Shown here piece after piece: positions 1 to 7,997 of a stretch of 64,000 nt of DNA. This DNA comes from Phycisphaerae bacterium (GTDB lineage Bacteria; Planctomycetota; Phycisphaerae; Phycisphaerales; UBA1924). The notes beneath the pieces were generated by a model. The model worked only from the letters and a program-made list of their open reading frames with translations, did not search any database and was not told where the DNA came from. How positions within the stretch are numbered: the first letter of the stretch is position 1; every line of letters begins with the position of its first letter. The position numbers and the translations under genes are program-made. Location: assembly GCA_016793805.1 (NCBI GenBank), contig JAEUIZ010000040.1, positions 248,001 to 312,000 of the forward strand, given 5' to 3'.

Positions 1-2
1 CC

Positions 3-1163
3 GGGCAAGACGGGACGACGATCCTCGTGCGGAACCATGAACTCGACGGGAGCAACGAGAAGTACAGCGGGTACGGGAAGAAGCAAGAGCGGTTCGCACG
101 CCTCCCGCGCGACCGGGTGTACGACCCGGGCATGGGCGAGATCCCCGCGCTCGGCGGCACCACGACGATTGTCTATGACACGCGGACGCGCCGCGTCGTC
201 CGGCAATGGCTCAGCCTCGCGGGGACGATCGACAACTGCGCAGGCGGGCCGACGCCCTGGGGAACGTGGCTCACCTGCGAGGAAACCACCGTCACCCGCG
301 ACGATGTGCACGCCAAGGACCACGGGTTCGTGTTCGAGGTGCCCGCCACCGACCGCATCAGACTGGCCGACCCCACCCCGATCACCGCGATGGGCCGGTT
401 CCGGCACGAGGCCGTCGCTGTCCATCCGCCCAGCGGGTGCATCTACCTCACCGAGGACATCGAGGACGGCATCCTGTACCGCTTCATTCCGAACGTGCCG
501 GGGAGACTGCTCGAAGGAGGGCGTTTGCAAGCCCTGGTCGTCCGCGACAAGCCGACGCTCGACACCCGGAACTGGGAGGACGACAAGGCGCCCGCGAAGG
601 CGAAGGTTCCGCAAGGCGTCCCGATGGCGGTGCGGTGGATCGACATGGACGACGTGCTATCGCCCAAGAACGATCTGCGGCTGCGCGGCGCGGCCGCGGG
701 GGCCTCGGTCTTTGCGCGGGCCGAGGGCATGTGGTACGGACGCGACGCGGTCTATTTCGCCTGCACCAACGGCGGGAGGCTCCAGAAGGGGCAGATCTGG
801 CGCTACACGCCCGGCGCCGCCGAGGGCAAGGGCGGCGCCGAGGAGGACGCGGCGCCCGGGATGCTCGAGTTGTTCGTCGAGTCACACGACGCGAGCCTGC
901 TCGAGAACGCGGACAACCTGACAGTCTCGCCGTGGGGCGACCTCATCGTGTGCGAGGACGAGATCAAGCCCGCGGATGGTCGGCAGCACCTGGTCGGCAT
1001 CACGCCAGAGGGCGAGTTGTACCACTTCGCCCGCAACGCTAGCGGCAAGGGCGAGTTCGCGGGGGCGACGTTCTCGCCCGACGGCACGACGCTCTTTGCC
1101 AACATCCAGACGCCGGGGCTGACGCTGGCGATCACCGGGCCTTGGAAGCGGTCTCGTTCTTGA
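3..1163 (+). CDS. PhoX/DUF839-family phosphatase-like protein, 5' end outside window
   Basis: The reading frame is already open at base 3 and reads GQDGTTILVRNHELDG before the first possible start (GTG at 27), so the gene begins upstream of the window. The residue string LVRNHE and the block CAGGPTPWGTWLTCEET are the conserved core of the PhoX/DUF839 family, known as secreted Ca-dependent alkaline phosphatases and relatives with a six-bladed propeller fold. A later block ADNLTVSPWGDLIVCEDE is also typical. Any export signal would be upstream and cannot be seen. The last 32 bases overlap the end of the convergent methylase gene. Phosphate-ester hydrolysis is inferred from the family; many DUF839 members are uncharacterised. 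Confidence 0.85.
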   Translation, partial: GQDGTTILVRNHELDGSNEKYSGYGKKQERFARLPRDRVYDPGMGEIPALGGTTTIVYDTRTRRVVRQWLSLAGTIDNCAGGPTPWGTWLTCEETTVTRDDVHAKDHGFVFEVPATDRIRLADPTPITAMGRFRHEAVAVHPPSGCIYLTEDIEDGILYRFIPNVPGRLLEGGRLQALVVRDKPTLDTRNWEDDKAPAKAKVPQGVPMAVRWIDMDDVLSPKNDLRLRGAAAGASVFARAEGMWYGRDAVYFACTNGGRLQKGQIWRYTPGAAEGKGGAEEDAAPGMLELFVESHDASLLENADNLTVSPWGDLIVCEDEIKPADGRQHLVGITPEGELYHFARNASGKGEFAGATFSPDGTTLFANIQTPGLTLAITGPWKRSRS

Positions 1164-1857
1164 AGATCAGCAGGTAGTTGAAGCCGCGGAGGAAGAAGTT
1201 GCCCTCCTCGGCGGCCTTGTTCCAGTTGCCGCGCCCGAGTTTCTGGTTCAGCCGCTTGACCACGACGATGTCCACGGGCCGGAATCGCTCGCGGATCAGG
1301 CCAAAGAGGGTGAAGCCGATGGGCATGAAGACGCCCGCGCCCGAGCCCGGCTCGCCCCCGCGACGCTTCCGCCACGAGTCGCTCACGTAGACCGCGCCGT
1401 AGCGGCGATCGCGCAGCACTCGGCGGACCTCGTCGAGCACGCGGGCCATCGCGTCGTAGTACGCCCGTCCGCCGTCGGGCCCCGCGGCGTCGAGTTTCCC
1501 GATGCAGGCCGGGTCGTCGGAGTACTCGACGTGGGTGGAGTACGGCGGGTCGAGAAAGACGAAGTCGGCCACGCCGGCCTCGAGCGGGAGTTTGCGGGCG
1601 TCGGCCCGGAGGATGTCCGGGCGCGAGGGCGCGAGGTCGTAGCCCAGCGCTCGTCGGCCCAGGTCGCGGGCCACGTCGAGCGTCGTTCCGCTCCCGCACA
1701 TCGGATCGACCACCAGGTCGTTCTGGCGGGTGTAGCGCGTCAGGAGTTGCCAGATGATCCAACTGGGCGTCGCGCCGACATAGCCCTTGTCCCCCTGCAT
1801 GCTCCCCGCGGGCGAGTCGTAATGCTGGCTCGGGTACTCCCAGAGCGTGGTGGTCAT
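1132..1857 (-). CDS. Small DNA methylase-like SAM methyltransferase (DPPY type)
   Basis: A 241-residue class I methyltransferase. DPMCGSGTT at residues 51-59 is the SAM-binding motif I and DPPY at 103-106 is the catalytic motif IV of N4-cytosine/N6-adenine amino-methylases. The ATG at 1857 begins MTTTLWEYPSQHY and comes 74 bases after the nrnA stop. The frame stays open upstream through nrnA, but those residues are low-complexity Arg/Pro and are not coding. No restriction endonuclease or specificity gene is adjacent, so it looks orphan. Similar TRM11/N6-N4-mtase proteins can act on RNA, so DNA as the substrate is an inference. It is probably the last gene of the ribF-nrnA run. Confidence 0.8.
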   Translation of the reverse strand: MTTTLWEYPSQHYDSPAGSMQGDKGYVGATPSWIIWQLLTRYTRQNDLVVDPMCGSGTTLDVARDLGRRALGYDLAPSRPDILRADARKLPLEAGVADFVFLDPPYSTHVEYSDDPACIGKLDAAGPDGGRAYYDAMARVLDEVRRVLRDRRYGAVYVSDSWRKRRGGEPGSGAGVFMPIGFTLFGLIRERFRPVDIVVVKRLNQKLGRGNWNKAAEEGNFFLRGFNYLLIFKNETASKAR

Positions 1858-1931
1858 GAGGCGCAGCGGCGGGCGTTTGCCCGGTCTTGGGCCGGGGCGC
1901 GCCGGGCGGCGGGGCGGTTGCTCGGGCGTAC

Positions 1932-2999
1932 TCACGCGAGGGCCTCGATGACACGCCGCGTGGTCTCGGCCAGGTCCGCGTGGACCTTGGCGCCCGCGGC
2001 GCGGACGTGGCCCCCACCGCCGAGTTTGCGCGCGACCTCGTTCACGTCCATGGACGCGGGGCCATTCTTGCTCCGCAGGCTTACCTTCGTCACCGAGCCC
2101 CCCGGATCGCGGTCGGCGACGAACGCCTCGGTGATGAGGACCGAGACCTGCACCGGGCCGGCGGTGAGCGCGAGCTCGGCAAACCCCGATGAATCGGTGG
2201 GCGCGGCATTGCAGTCGTGGAAGTCCTGGAGCGTGAGCGTCATGACGGCGATGCGTTCTCGCTGCAAGAACTTCATCGAGCCCAGCGCCCGCGCCATGAG
2301 CCGCAGCCGCGACGGGCGGTCGCGCTGCTCGACGGTCTCGTAGAGCGCCGCGTGGTCCACGCCCGCTTCCAGGAGCGACGCGGCCAGGCGGAGGACCGAC
2401 GGCGACACGTTCGAGTGGCGGAACCAGCCCGTGTCGGTCGCCAGGCCCAGGTAGAGCGGCGTGGCGACTTCGACAGGCAGGCGTGCGGGCGAGGGCACCC
2501 CGAGAAGGGCGCAGCACAACTCCGCGCACGGCTCGCACGCCGCGGCCGCCGCCGTCTGGATCACCCGGCGGTCCGCCACGTCGGCGTCGCCCTGGCGGTG
2601 GTGGTCGATGACTGCCGCGATCTCGCGCCGGGGCAGCAGCCACTCGCGCACCTCGTGCAGTTGCGTCCACGCTCCGGTGTCGAGCACGAGCACGGCGTCG
2701 GGGTCCTCGCGCCGGTCGTGGTCGGGTCGATCCGCCTGCGTCAGCACGCGGTGCTCGGTCGCGCCGATCACGTCCGCGGCCCAATCCGGCATCGGGCCGG
2801 CGTACCACGGCGTCGCCGGCGGCTCGAGCACCGTCCCGCGCGCCGCCGCGGCAAGGTTGATCGCCCTTGTCACGGCGATGGTCGAGCCGATCGCGTCCCC
2901 ATCGGGCTTGAGGTGCGTGAGCACCACCACGCGCCGCCGCCCGCGAAGCCACGTGGCCAGGTCTGCGATCGAGGTCGTCGAGGCCCAGGCGTGGCTCAT
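1932..2999 (-). CDS. nrnA: DHH/DHHA1 phosphoesterase, NrnA-type oligoribonuclease/PAP phosphatase
   Basis: A 355-residue cytoplasmic Mn-dependent phosphodiesterase of the DHH superfamily. HLKPDGDAIGST near residue 30 and VIDHHRQGD (the DHH motif) near residue 140 form the metal site. GGGGHVRAAGAKV near residue 330 is the DHHA1 substrate-binding motif. The length fits NrnA (about 310-350), which degrades nano-RNAs and 3'-phosphoadenosine 5'-phosphate. The start overlaps the ribF stop by four bases (ATGA), so the two are translationally coupled. The order rpsA-ribF-nrnA resembles the common rbfA-truB-ribF-nrnA neighbourhoods of other bacteria. Confidence 0.9.
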   Translation of the reverse strand: MSHAWASTTSIADLATWLRGRRRVVVLTHLKPDGDAIGSTIAVTRAINLAAAARGTVLEPPATPWYAGPMPDWAADVIGATEHRVLTQADRPDHDRREDPDAVLVLDTGAWTQLHEVREWLLPRREIAAVIDHHRQGDADVADRRVIQTAAAAACEPCAELCCALLGVPSPARLPVEVATPLYLGLATDTGWFRHSNVSPSVLRLAASLLEAGVDHAALYETVEQRDRPSRLRLMARALGSMKFLQRERIAVMTLTLQDFHDCNAAPTDSSGFAELALTAGPVQVSVLITEAFVADRDPGGSVTKVSLRSKNGPASMDVNEVARKLGGGGHVRAAGAKVHADLAETTRRVIEALA

Positions 3000-3946
3000 G
3001 CGGCGGCCTCCGGGTGCGAGAGGAGAGACAGAGCATGGATCGCGCGGAGGTCTCGGTTGATCTGCTCGACGAGCGCAGCGGTCGACTCGAACGCCACCTG
3101 GTCACGAAGCCAGTGATCGAACCGCAGCCGCAGGTTCCAGCCGTATTCTGGCAAGCCCGAGATCATCGCGGCATCGTCGCCGGGGCGCGGCGCGCCGATC
3201 AGATACGCCTCAACGCAGCGCCGTTGCTCGCCGTACGTCGGCTTCGTCCCGACGCTGATCGCCGCTGGAAACTCGCGACCGTCGGGAAGGATGCCCATGC
3301 CCGCGTAGACCCCGTCCGCCGGCGCGAGGCACTCGGTCGAGACGTTGGCCGTCGGGCACCCGATCGTGCGTCCGCGCCGGTCCCCACGCACGACGACGCC
3401 GGGCAACGAGTACGGACGTCCGAGCACCGCCGCGGCGTCTCGCACCCGCCCGTTGCTGATGAGCCATCGGCACAGCGTGCTCGACGCCCGCGCGATCGTG
3501 TGGTCTTGCAGCACGACCTCCACCGGCTGGACCTCGTGCACCTCGAAGCCCAGCGTTCGCCCCAGACCGCGGAGAACATCAAGGTCGCCCGCGCGGCCGC
3601 GACCGAAGCGAAAGTCCCCGCCCTCAACGATCGCCAGCGGCGCGAGGTCTCGCACCACGCCCCGCACGAACGATTCGGGCGATTGCGAGAGCAACTCGCC
3701 CGTGGGCTCCAGCCGAACGACCACATCCGCGCCAGCCTCGCGGAGCAGATTGGAGCGGTCGGCGAACGTCGTCAGCCGAGCGGGCGCCCTGGCCGGCGCG
3801 ATCGACTCCATCGGGTGCGGATCGAAGCAGAGCGCCGCCACGCTCGCCCCGACGGGATCGGCGAGTTCGCGGGCGCGTCGCACCAGCGCAGCATGGCCCG
3901 CATGGACGCCGTCGAACGTGCCGATGGTCACGACTGTGCGCTTCAT
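2996..3946 (-). CDS. ribF: Bifunctional riboflavin kinase/FAD synthetase
   Basis: A 316-residue enzyme that converts riboflavin to FMN and FMN to FAD. The N-terminal nucleotidyltransferase carries TIGTFDGVHAGHAALV, the GxFDGVHxGH signature of FAD synthetase, and GGDFRFGRGRAGD. The C-terminal kinase domain starts around residue 185 with GRPYSLPGVVVRGDRRGRT followed by GCPTANV, the conserved flavokinase motif. Full length for the family. It lies 88 bases downstream of the S1 gene and overlaps nrnA by four bases. Confidence 0.95.
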   Translation of the reverse strand: MKRTVVTIGTFDGVHAGHAALVRRARELADPVGASVAALCFDPHPMESIAPARAPARLTTFADRSNLLREAGADVVVRLEPTGELLSQSPESFVRGVVRDLAPLAIVEGGDFRFGRGRAGDLDVLRGLGRTLGFEVHEVQPVEVVLQDHTIARASSTLCRWLISNGRVRDAAAVLGRPYSLPGVVVRGDRRGRTIGCPTANVSTECLAPADGVYAGMGILPDGREFPAAISVGTKPTYGEQRRCVEAYLIGAPRPGDDAAMISGLPEYGWNLRLRFDHWLRDQVAFESTAALVEQINRDLRAIHALSLLSHPEAAA

Positions 3947-4034
3947 GGAGAGGCGGATTGGCTAGCCGGCGACGGGCGATGCGGCAGATCCTTCGACGCG
4001 AAACATGCCACGAGCGAGCCGCGCGCGGCCTGGG

Positions 4035-5372
4035 TCAACCGATCCCGCCCTTGAGTTGCTGCCCGCCGAACTTCTCGCGAAGCCGACGCAACTCAGGCGT
4101 GACCTTGGAAATCTCTTCGAGCGAGCGCCCCTGGACCTCGCGCCCCCGACGGCCTCCCTTGCCCATACCGGGCCTGCCTCCCTTGCTCGGGCCGTCCGCG
4201 GAGCCCTGCTGCGGCTCGGGCGGGGGTGTGAGCGCCTTGATGGACAGCGAGATCCGCCGCGTTTCGGGGTCGATCTTGAGCACCTTGGCCTTGATGACCT
4301 CGTCGGGCTTGAGGACCTCGTCCACCTTGCCCACGCGCCGCCACGCCAACTCCGAGATATGCACCAGGCCCTCGACCCCCGGTGAGATCTCGATGAACGC
4401 ACCGAACTCCACGATGTTCTTCACCCGGCCCGTGACCTCGACGCCCTCCTTGATGTCGCCCGCGGCCTGCGCGAACGGGTCCTGCTGGATCTGCTTGATC
4501 CCCAGCGACAGCCGATCCGCTGCCCAGTCGATCTTCAGCACCTGCACCCGGACCTTCTCGCCCTCCTTCACGTAGCGGCTCACGAACTTCTCGCCGTGGC
4601 CCGCACGGTCGTGCGTCAGGTCAGAGACGTGCACCAGCCCGTCCACGCCGCCCAGGTCCACGAAACAGCCGAACGGCATGATCTTGCGGACCGTGCCCTC
4701 CACGATCTGGCCCTCGGCGAGCGCGGCCTTCACCTTCTCGGCCTGTTCGCGACGCTCGCGCGCCAGCACCGACCGCCGCGACAGCACGATGTTGCCCTTG
4801 CCCGAACGGTCGATCCGCGTCACCTCGCACGTCAACTTCTCGCCCACGAACACCGAGAGGTCGGCGACGTGGTCGCCCCCGATCTGGCCCGCCGGCATGA
4901 ACGCGCGGTGGCCCGCGACCTCCAACTCCAGCCCGCCCTTGTTCGAGCCCGTGACCCGGGCCTCGATCACCTGCCCGGGCTCCAGGAGTTCCCAATCGGC
5001 CTTCTGCACCGATCCCGGCAGCACGCACGTCCGCAGGCCGTCCTGATCCGGGGGGTTCACGACGACCTCGATCACGTCACCGACCGCCGGCAGGCCTGCG
5101 TCACCCACCCATTGCAATCGCGGGACCACGCCCAGGTCCTTGGGTCCGAACTCGAGAAAGACATCGGCCGGCCCGACGCTCACGACCTTGCCCGGCCGCA
5201 CCTCGCGCCCCGCCTGCACGACGCGCGGGCCGCGGATCGCCGACGGCTTCCCGCTCGCCTTGGGCGGTGTCGCCTCGGCGTTCATCTCCTTCATCGCGAG
5301 TTCGATCTCGGCGTTGACCTCGGCCGAGAGTTCGGCGCCGGTGGGGAGGGGTCGATTGGATTCGTTGGACAT
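4035..5372 (-). CDS. rpsA: S1-domain RNA-binding protein, 30S ribosomal protein S1-like
   Basis: A 445-residue protein with about four S1 (OB-fold) repeats. The last two are the clearest: VEGTVRKIMPFGCFVDLGG...GLVHVSDL near residues 235-300 and VTGRVKNIVEFGAFIEISP...GLVHISEL near residues 320-390. The first 60 residues are an acidic/Ala-rich lead-in, and the tail is Gly/Lys/Arg-rich (GRPGMGKGGRRGRE). Four repeats match the short S1 of many non-proteobacteria rather than the six-repeat E. coli form. Role: helps mRNA dock on the 30S subunit. The weakly conserved first two repeats leave a general S1 RNA-binding role possible. Confidence 0.85.
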   Translation of the reverse strand: MSNESNRPLPTGAELSAEVNAEIELAMKEMNAEATPPKASGKPSAIRGPRVVQAGREVRPGKVVSVGPADVFLEFGPKDLGVVPRLQWVGDAGLPAVGDVIEVVVNPPDQDGLRTCVLPGSVQKADWELLEPGQVIEARVTGSNKGGLELEVAGHRAFMPAGQIGGDHVADLSVFVGEKLTCEVTRIDRSGKGNIVLSRRSVLARERREQAEKVKAALAEGQIVEGTVRKIMPFGCFVDLGGVDGLVHVSDLTHDRAGHGEKFVSRYVKEGEKVRVQVLKIDWAADRLSLGIKQIQQDPFAQAAGDIKEGVEVTGRVKNIVEFGAFIEISPGVEGLVHISELAWRRVGKVDEVLKPDEVIKAKVLKIDPETRRISLSIKALTPPPEPQQGSADGPSKGGRPGMGKGGRRGREVQGRSLEEISKVTPELRRLREKFGGQQLKGGIG

Positions 5373-5470
5373 GGCCGGTCGCGCTCGCTGCTGGGTTCGA
5401 ATGGATCAGGGGATGGTCGGACTCAAGGGTCTGTAGTTTACCACCTCACCCGCGATACGGAAGGGGTGAA

Positions 5471-5486
5471 CGAGCCTTCGCTCGCA
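5471..5486 (-). terminator. Weak hairpin after the Gfo/Idh/MocA gene
   Basis: Read on the minus strand directly after the stop codon, CGAGC-GAAG-GCTCG forms a 5-bp stem with a GNRA-like tetraloop, followed by TTCACCCCTT. There is no real U-tract, so it may only be a pause or mRNA-end structure separating the folP-trxA unit from rpsA. Confidence 0.35.
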
Positions 5487-6578
5487 CTAGCGCATCGCGG
5501 CAGGAACCCCGCTGGGTGCGATCGGGACGGGGTCGCTCGACGCCGCGTTCTCCCGGATCGCGCGGACGATCCGCTCCGCGGTGCGCACGTTCGCGAACCC
5601 CGCCTCGGCGTCGATCGGGGGGCGATCGCCCGTCCGAACCGCCGCCAGGAAACTCCGGATCTCCATCACGATCGGCTCCGCGTCGTCGATCACCAGCGGC
5701 TCGACGTTCACGAGTTCGTGCCAGTTCAGGCTCGTCAGGTCCGTGCCCCCGCGGAGTTGCTCGCGGATCTCCTGCATCTGCAACTCGTTGGCGCGCCGGC
5801 GGATGATCGTCCCCGCCTTCGTCGCGTAGTCGATCTTGATGTACCCGTTCTCCCCCGTGATCCGCGTCACTCGCTCGGTCTTGAGCGCCAGCCGGCTGGC
5901 GGACATGTTCGCCACGCACACCCCGCGCTCCGTGCTGAACTCCAGCCACGCGTTGCAGATGTCCTCGTGCTCCGTCACCACCGCCACCCCCGCGGCCCGG
6001 ATGCGCTCCGGCTCTCGCCCGCCCATGAGCATCAGCACCACGTCCAGGTCGTGGATCATCATGTCCATCACCACGCCCACGTCCACCGACCGGAACGTCA
6101 TCGGGCTGACCCGGTGCACCTGGATGAACCGCGGGATGATCTCGTGCCCGCCCTGCGTGCTCGCCTGCAGCGCCCGCAGGATCGGGTTGAACCGCTCGAT
6201 GTGCCCCACCATCAGCGTCGCGCCCGATCGCTCCGCGCGGTCCTTGATCGCCCGTGCCGTCGCCGCGTCCTGCGCCAGCGGCTTCTCGATCAGGCACGCC
6301 ACCCCCGCGTCCAGCAACCGATTCGCCACCGCCTGGTGCGCCGTCGTCGGCACGGCGATCGACGCCGCGTCGATCCCCGCCTCGATGAGTTGCTCGACCC
6401 GCTCGAACGCCCGGCACCCGTGCTTCTCCGCCGCCTGCTCACGCCTTGCCCGGTCCTCATCGACCACGCCGACCAACTCGCACTCGGGCAGCGTCGCGTA
6501 CACGCGGGCGTGGTGACGCCCCATCCGGCCCACGCCGATGGCGCCGCACCGAATCTTCTTGCCCGCGAATCGGTCCAT
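5487..6578 (-). CDS. Gfo/Idh/MocA-family NAD(P)-dependent oxidoreductase
   Basis: A 363-residue dehydrogenase. The Rossmann motif GAIGVGRMGRHHARVY lies at residues 13-28 and the family signature EKPLA near residue 100. HDLDV near residue 180 probably supplies the catalytic region. Family members oxidise sugars, inositols or UDP-sugars; the substrate cannot be told from sequence. The gene follows trxA after nine bases and is probably co-transcribed with folP-trxA. The full-length family architecture (N-terminal NAD domain, C-terminal alpha/beta domain) is present. No sugar-pathway gene is adjacent to narrow the role. Confidence 0.88.
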   Translation of the reverse strand: MDRFAGKKIRCGAIGVGRMGRHHARVYATLPECELVGVVDEDRARREQAAEKHGCRAFERVEQLIEAGIDAASIAVPTTAHQAVANRLLDAGVACLIEKPLAQDAATARAIKDRAERSGATLMVGHIERFNPILRALQASTQGGHEIIPRFIQVHRVSPMTFRSVDVGVVMDMMIHDLDVVLMLMGGREPERIRAAGVAVVTEHEDICNAWLEFSTERGVCVANMSASRLALKTERVTRITGENGYIKIDYATKAGTIIRRRANELQMQEIREQLRGGTDLTSLNWHELVNVEPLVIDDAEPIVMEIRSFLAAVRTGDRPPIDAEAGFANVRTAERIVRAIRENAASSDPVPIAPSGVPAAMR

Positions 6579-6587
6579 CGGTCCAGG

Positions 6588-6929
6588 TCAGGCGCGTGCG
6601 CCGACCAACTCCTTCAGGGCCTTGGTGATCTCGTCCTTGCTCGTCAGGCCCACGAACTTCTTCTTCACCTGCCCGCCCGAGAAGATCATCACCGTCGGGA
6701 TCGCCGTGATCTGGTGGCTCGCCGCCACCTCGCGGTTCGCGTCCGTGTCCAACTTCCCCACCGACGCCTTCCCCGCAAACTCGGCCGCCACCGCCTCGAT
6801 CGTGGGCGTCAGCATCCGGCAGGGCATGCACCACTCCGCCCAGAAATCCACCAACACCGGCACGGGGCTCTGGATGACCTCGGCCTGGAAGTTGGCGTCC
6901 GTGAACTCCTTGACATTCGTGCTGGCCAT
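6588..6929 (-). CDS. trxA: Thioredoxin with CMPC active site
   Basis: A 113-residue single-domain thioredoxin, lacking a signal peptide, so cytoplasmic. The active site is WCMPC (residues 33-37), where the usual residue between the first Cys and Pro is Gly (WCGPC). The cis-Pro loop AIPTVMIF and the FWAEW core are normal. GGGAG-like Shine-Dalgarno (GGGAGCACGCATG) supports the ATG at 6929. It lies 40 bases after folP and nine before the oxidoreductase. The Met in the redox loop could shift its redox potential, but general protein-disulfide reduction remains the best call. Confidence 0.93.
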   Translation of the reverse strand: MASTNVKEFTDANFQAEVIQSPVPVLVDFWAEWCMPCRMLTPTIEAVAAEFAGKASVGKLDTDANREVAASHQITAIPTVMIFSGGQVKKKFVGLTSKDEITKALKELVGARA

Positions 6930-6969
6930 GCGTGCTCCCGTCGAGGGCGAAGGGAACCTCCGCCACGGT

Positions 6970-7842
6970 CTACCTTACGGGCCGCCCCACGCCCAAGGCA
7001 AGTGCCGACCGCAACGCCGCGGCGTGCGGAGCCACGTCGTGCACCCTAAACAACCTCGCACCCGCCGCCAGATGGAGCACCGTCATCGCCAGCGACCCGG
7101 GCAGGCGCTCCTCGGGCATCGAATCGCGCCCGAGGGAGACACGCCCGACGAAACTCTTCCGGCTCGCGGCGCTCACCACCGGGAAGCCAAGGGCCGCCAA
7201 CTCGCCCGTCCGCCGGATCAACTCCACGTTCTGCTCCACCGACTTCCCGAAACCCAATCCCGGGTCGATCGCGATCGCATCCGTGCCCACGCCCGCGGCC
7301 CGGGCCTCGCTTGCACGATTCGAGAGGTACCCTCGCACCTCGGCGACCACGTCCGCATACGCCGGCGGCGTCTCGTATCGGTCGGAGTAGTTGTCCTGTG
7401 CGGGCGCGACGAGCCGGTGCATCAGCACCAATCCGGCGCCCGTGGCCGCCGCGAGCGCGAGGATCCGCGGGTCGTCCGTCCCCGCCGAGACATCGTTGAT
7501 CGCGTCGGCGCCGGCCTCCAGCGCCCGCCGCGCCACCTCCGATCGCGTCGTATCCACGCTGATCGGCACCGACCCCGCCGGGCTTTGCAACGCGCGGATC
7601 GCTTCGATCCCGGGGACCACTCGCCGGATCTGCTCGGCCTCCGACACCGCCCCGGCACCGGGCCGCGTCGACTCGCCACCGATGTCCAGCATGTCCGCCC
7701 CCTCGGCGACCGCCCGCTCCGCGGCCGCCGCGATCGCGCCGGGGTCCGTCAGCCGACTGCCCTCGTAGAAACTATCCGGCGTGGCGTTCAGAATCGCGAC
7801 CAGACGCGGCCGATCCAGCGCCAGTGACCGCGAACGCGCCAT
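6970..7842 (-). CDS. folP: Dihydropteroate synthase
   Basis: A 290-residue TIM-barrel enzyme of folate synthesis, joining 6-hydroxymethyl-dihydropterin diphosphate to p-aminobenzoate. ILNATPDSFYEGS, DIGGESTRPGA, DPGLGFGKS and SAASRKSFVGRV are the family's pterin- and pyrophosphate-binding loops. I chose the ATG at 7842 (MARSRSLAL); an in-frame TTG at 7878 adds 12 residues without a clear ribosome site. The first signature has Ala where many enzymes have NVTPDSF. Likely first gene of the folP-trxA-oxidoreductase unit. Confidence 0.93.
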   Translation of the reverse strand: MARSRSLALDRPRLVAILNATPDSFYEGSRLTDPGAIAAAAERAVAEGADMLDIGGESTRPGAGAVSEAEQIRRVVPGIEAIRALQSPAGSVPISVDTTRSEVARRALEAGADAINDVSAGTDDPRILALAAATGAGLVLMHRLVAPAQDNYSDRYETPPAYADVVAEVRGYLSNRASEARAAGVGTDAIAIDPGLGFGKSVEQNVELIRRTGELAALGFPVVSAASRKSFVGRVSLGRDSMPEERLPGSLAMTVLHLAAGARLFRVHDVAPHAAALRSALALGVGRPVR

Positions 7843-7920
7843 CTGCCAAGAGTCGCCCACACCCCAGCGTAGGATCAACGCCCCGCCCCAACACCGGCCC
7901 CAATGCCTGCCCTTGCACGC

Positions 7921-7965
7921 GGCGAAAAAAGAAGCGGGCCCGTGGCCAGAGGCACGCGGGCCCGC
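7921..7965 (-). terminator. Rho-independent terminator after the secreted protein gene
   Basis: On the minus strand a 9-bp GC stem, GCGGGCCCG (from 7965) pairing with CGGGCCCGC (ending 7934), is followed by CTTCTTTTTTCG. The T-run lies at 7925-7930. It sits 33 bases past the stop of the gene ending at 7998 and before folP, separating the two units. Confidence 0.8.
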
Positions 7966-7997
7966 AGGGGGGGGCTGATTGCTCGATCAGTATAGCG

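Noticed and set aside
1858-3105. Longer methylase frame reaching into nrnA
   Set aside because: The added N-terminus is Arg/Pro-rich noise in another frame of nrnA; the methylase homology begins at MTTTLWEYP.
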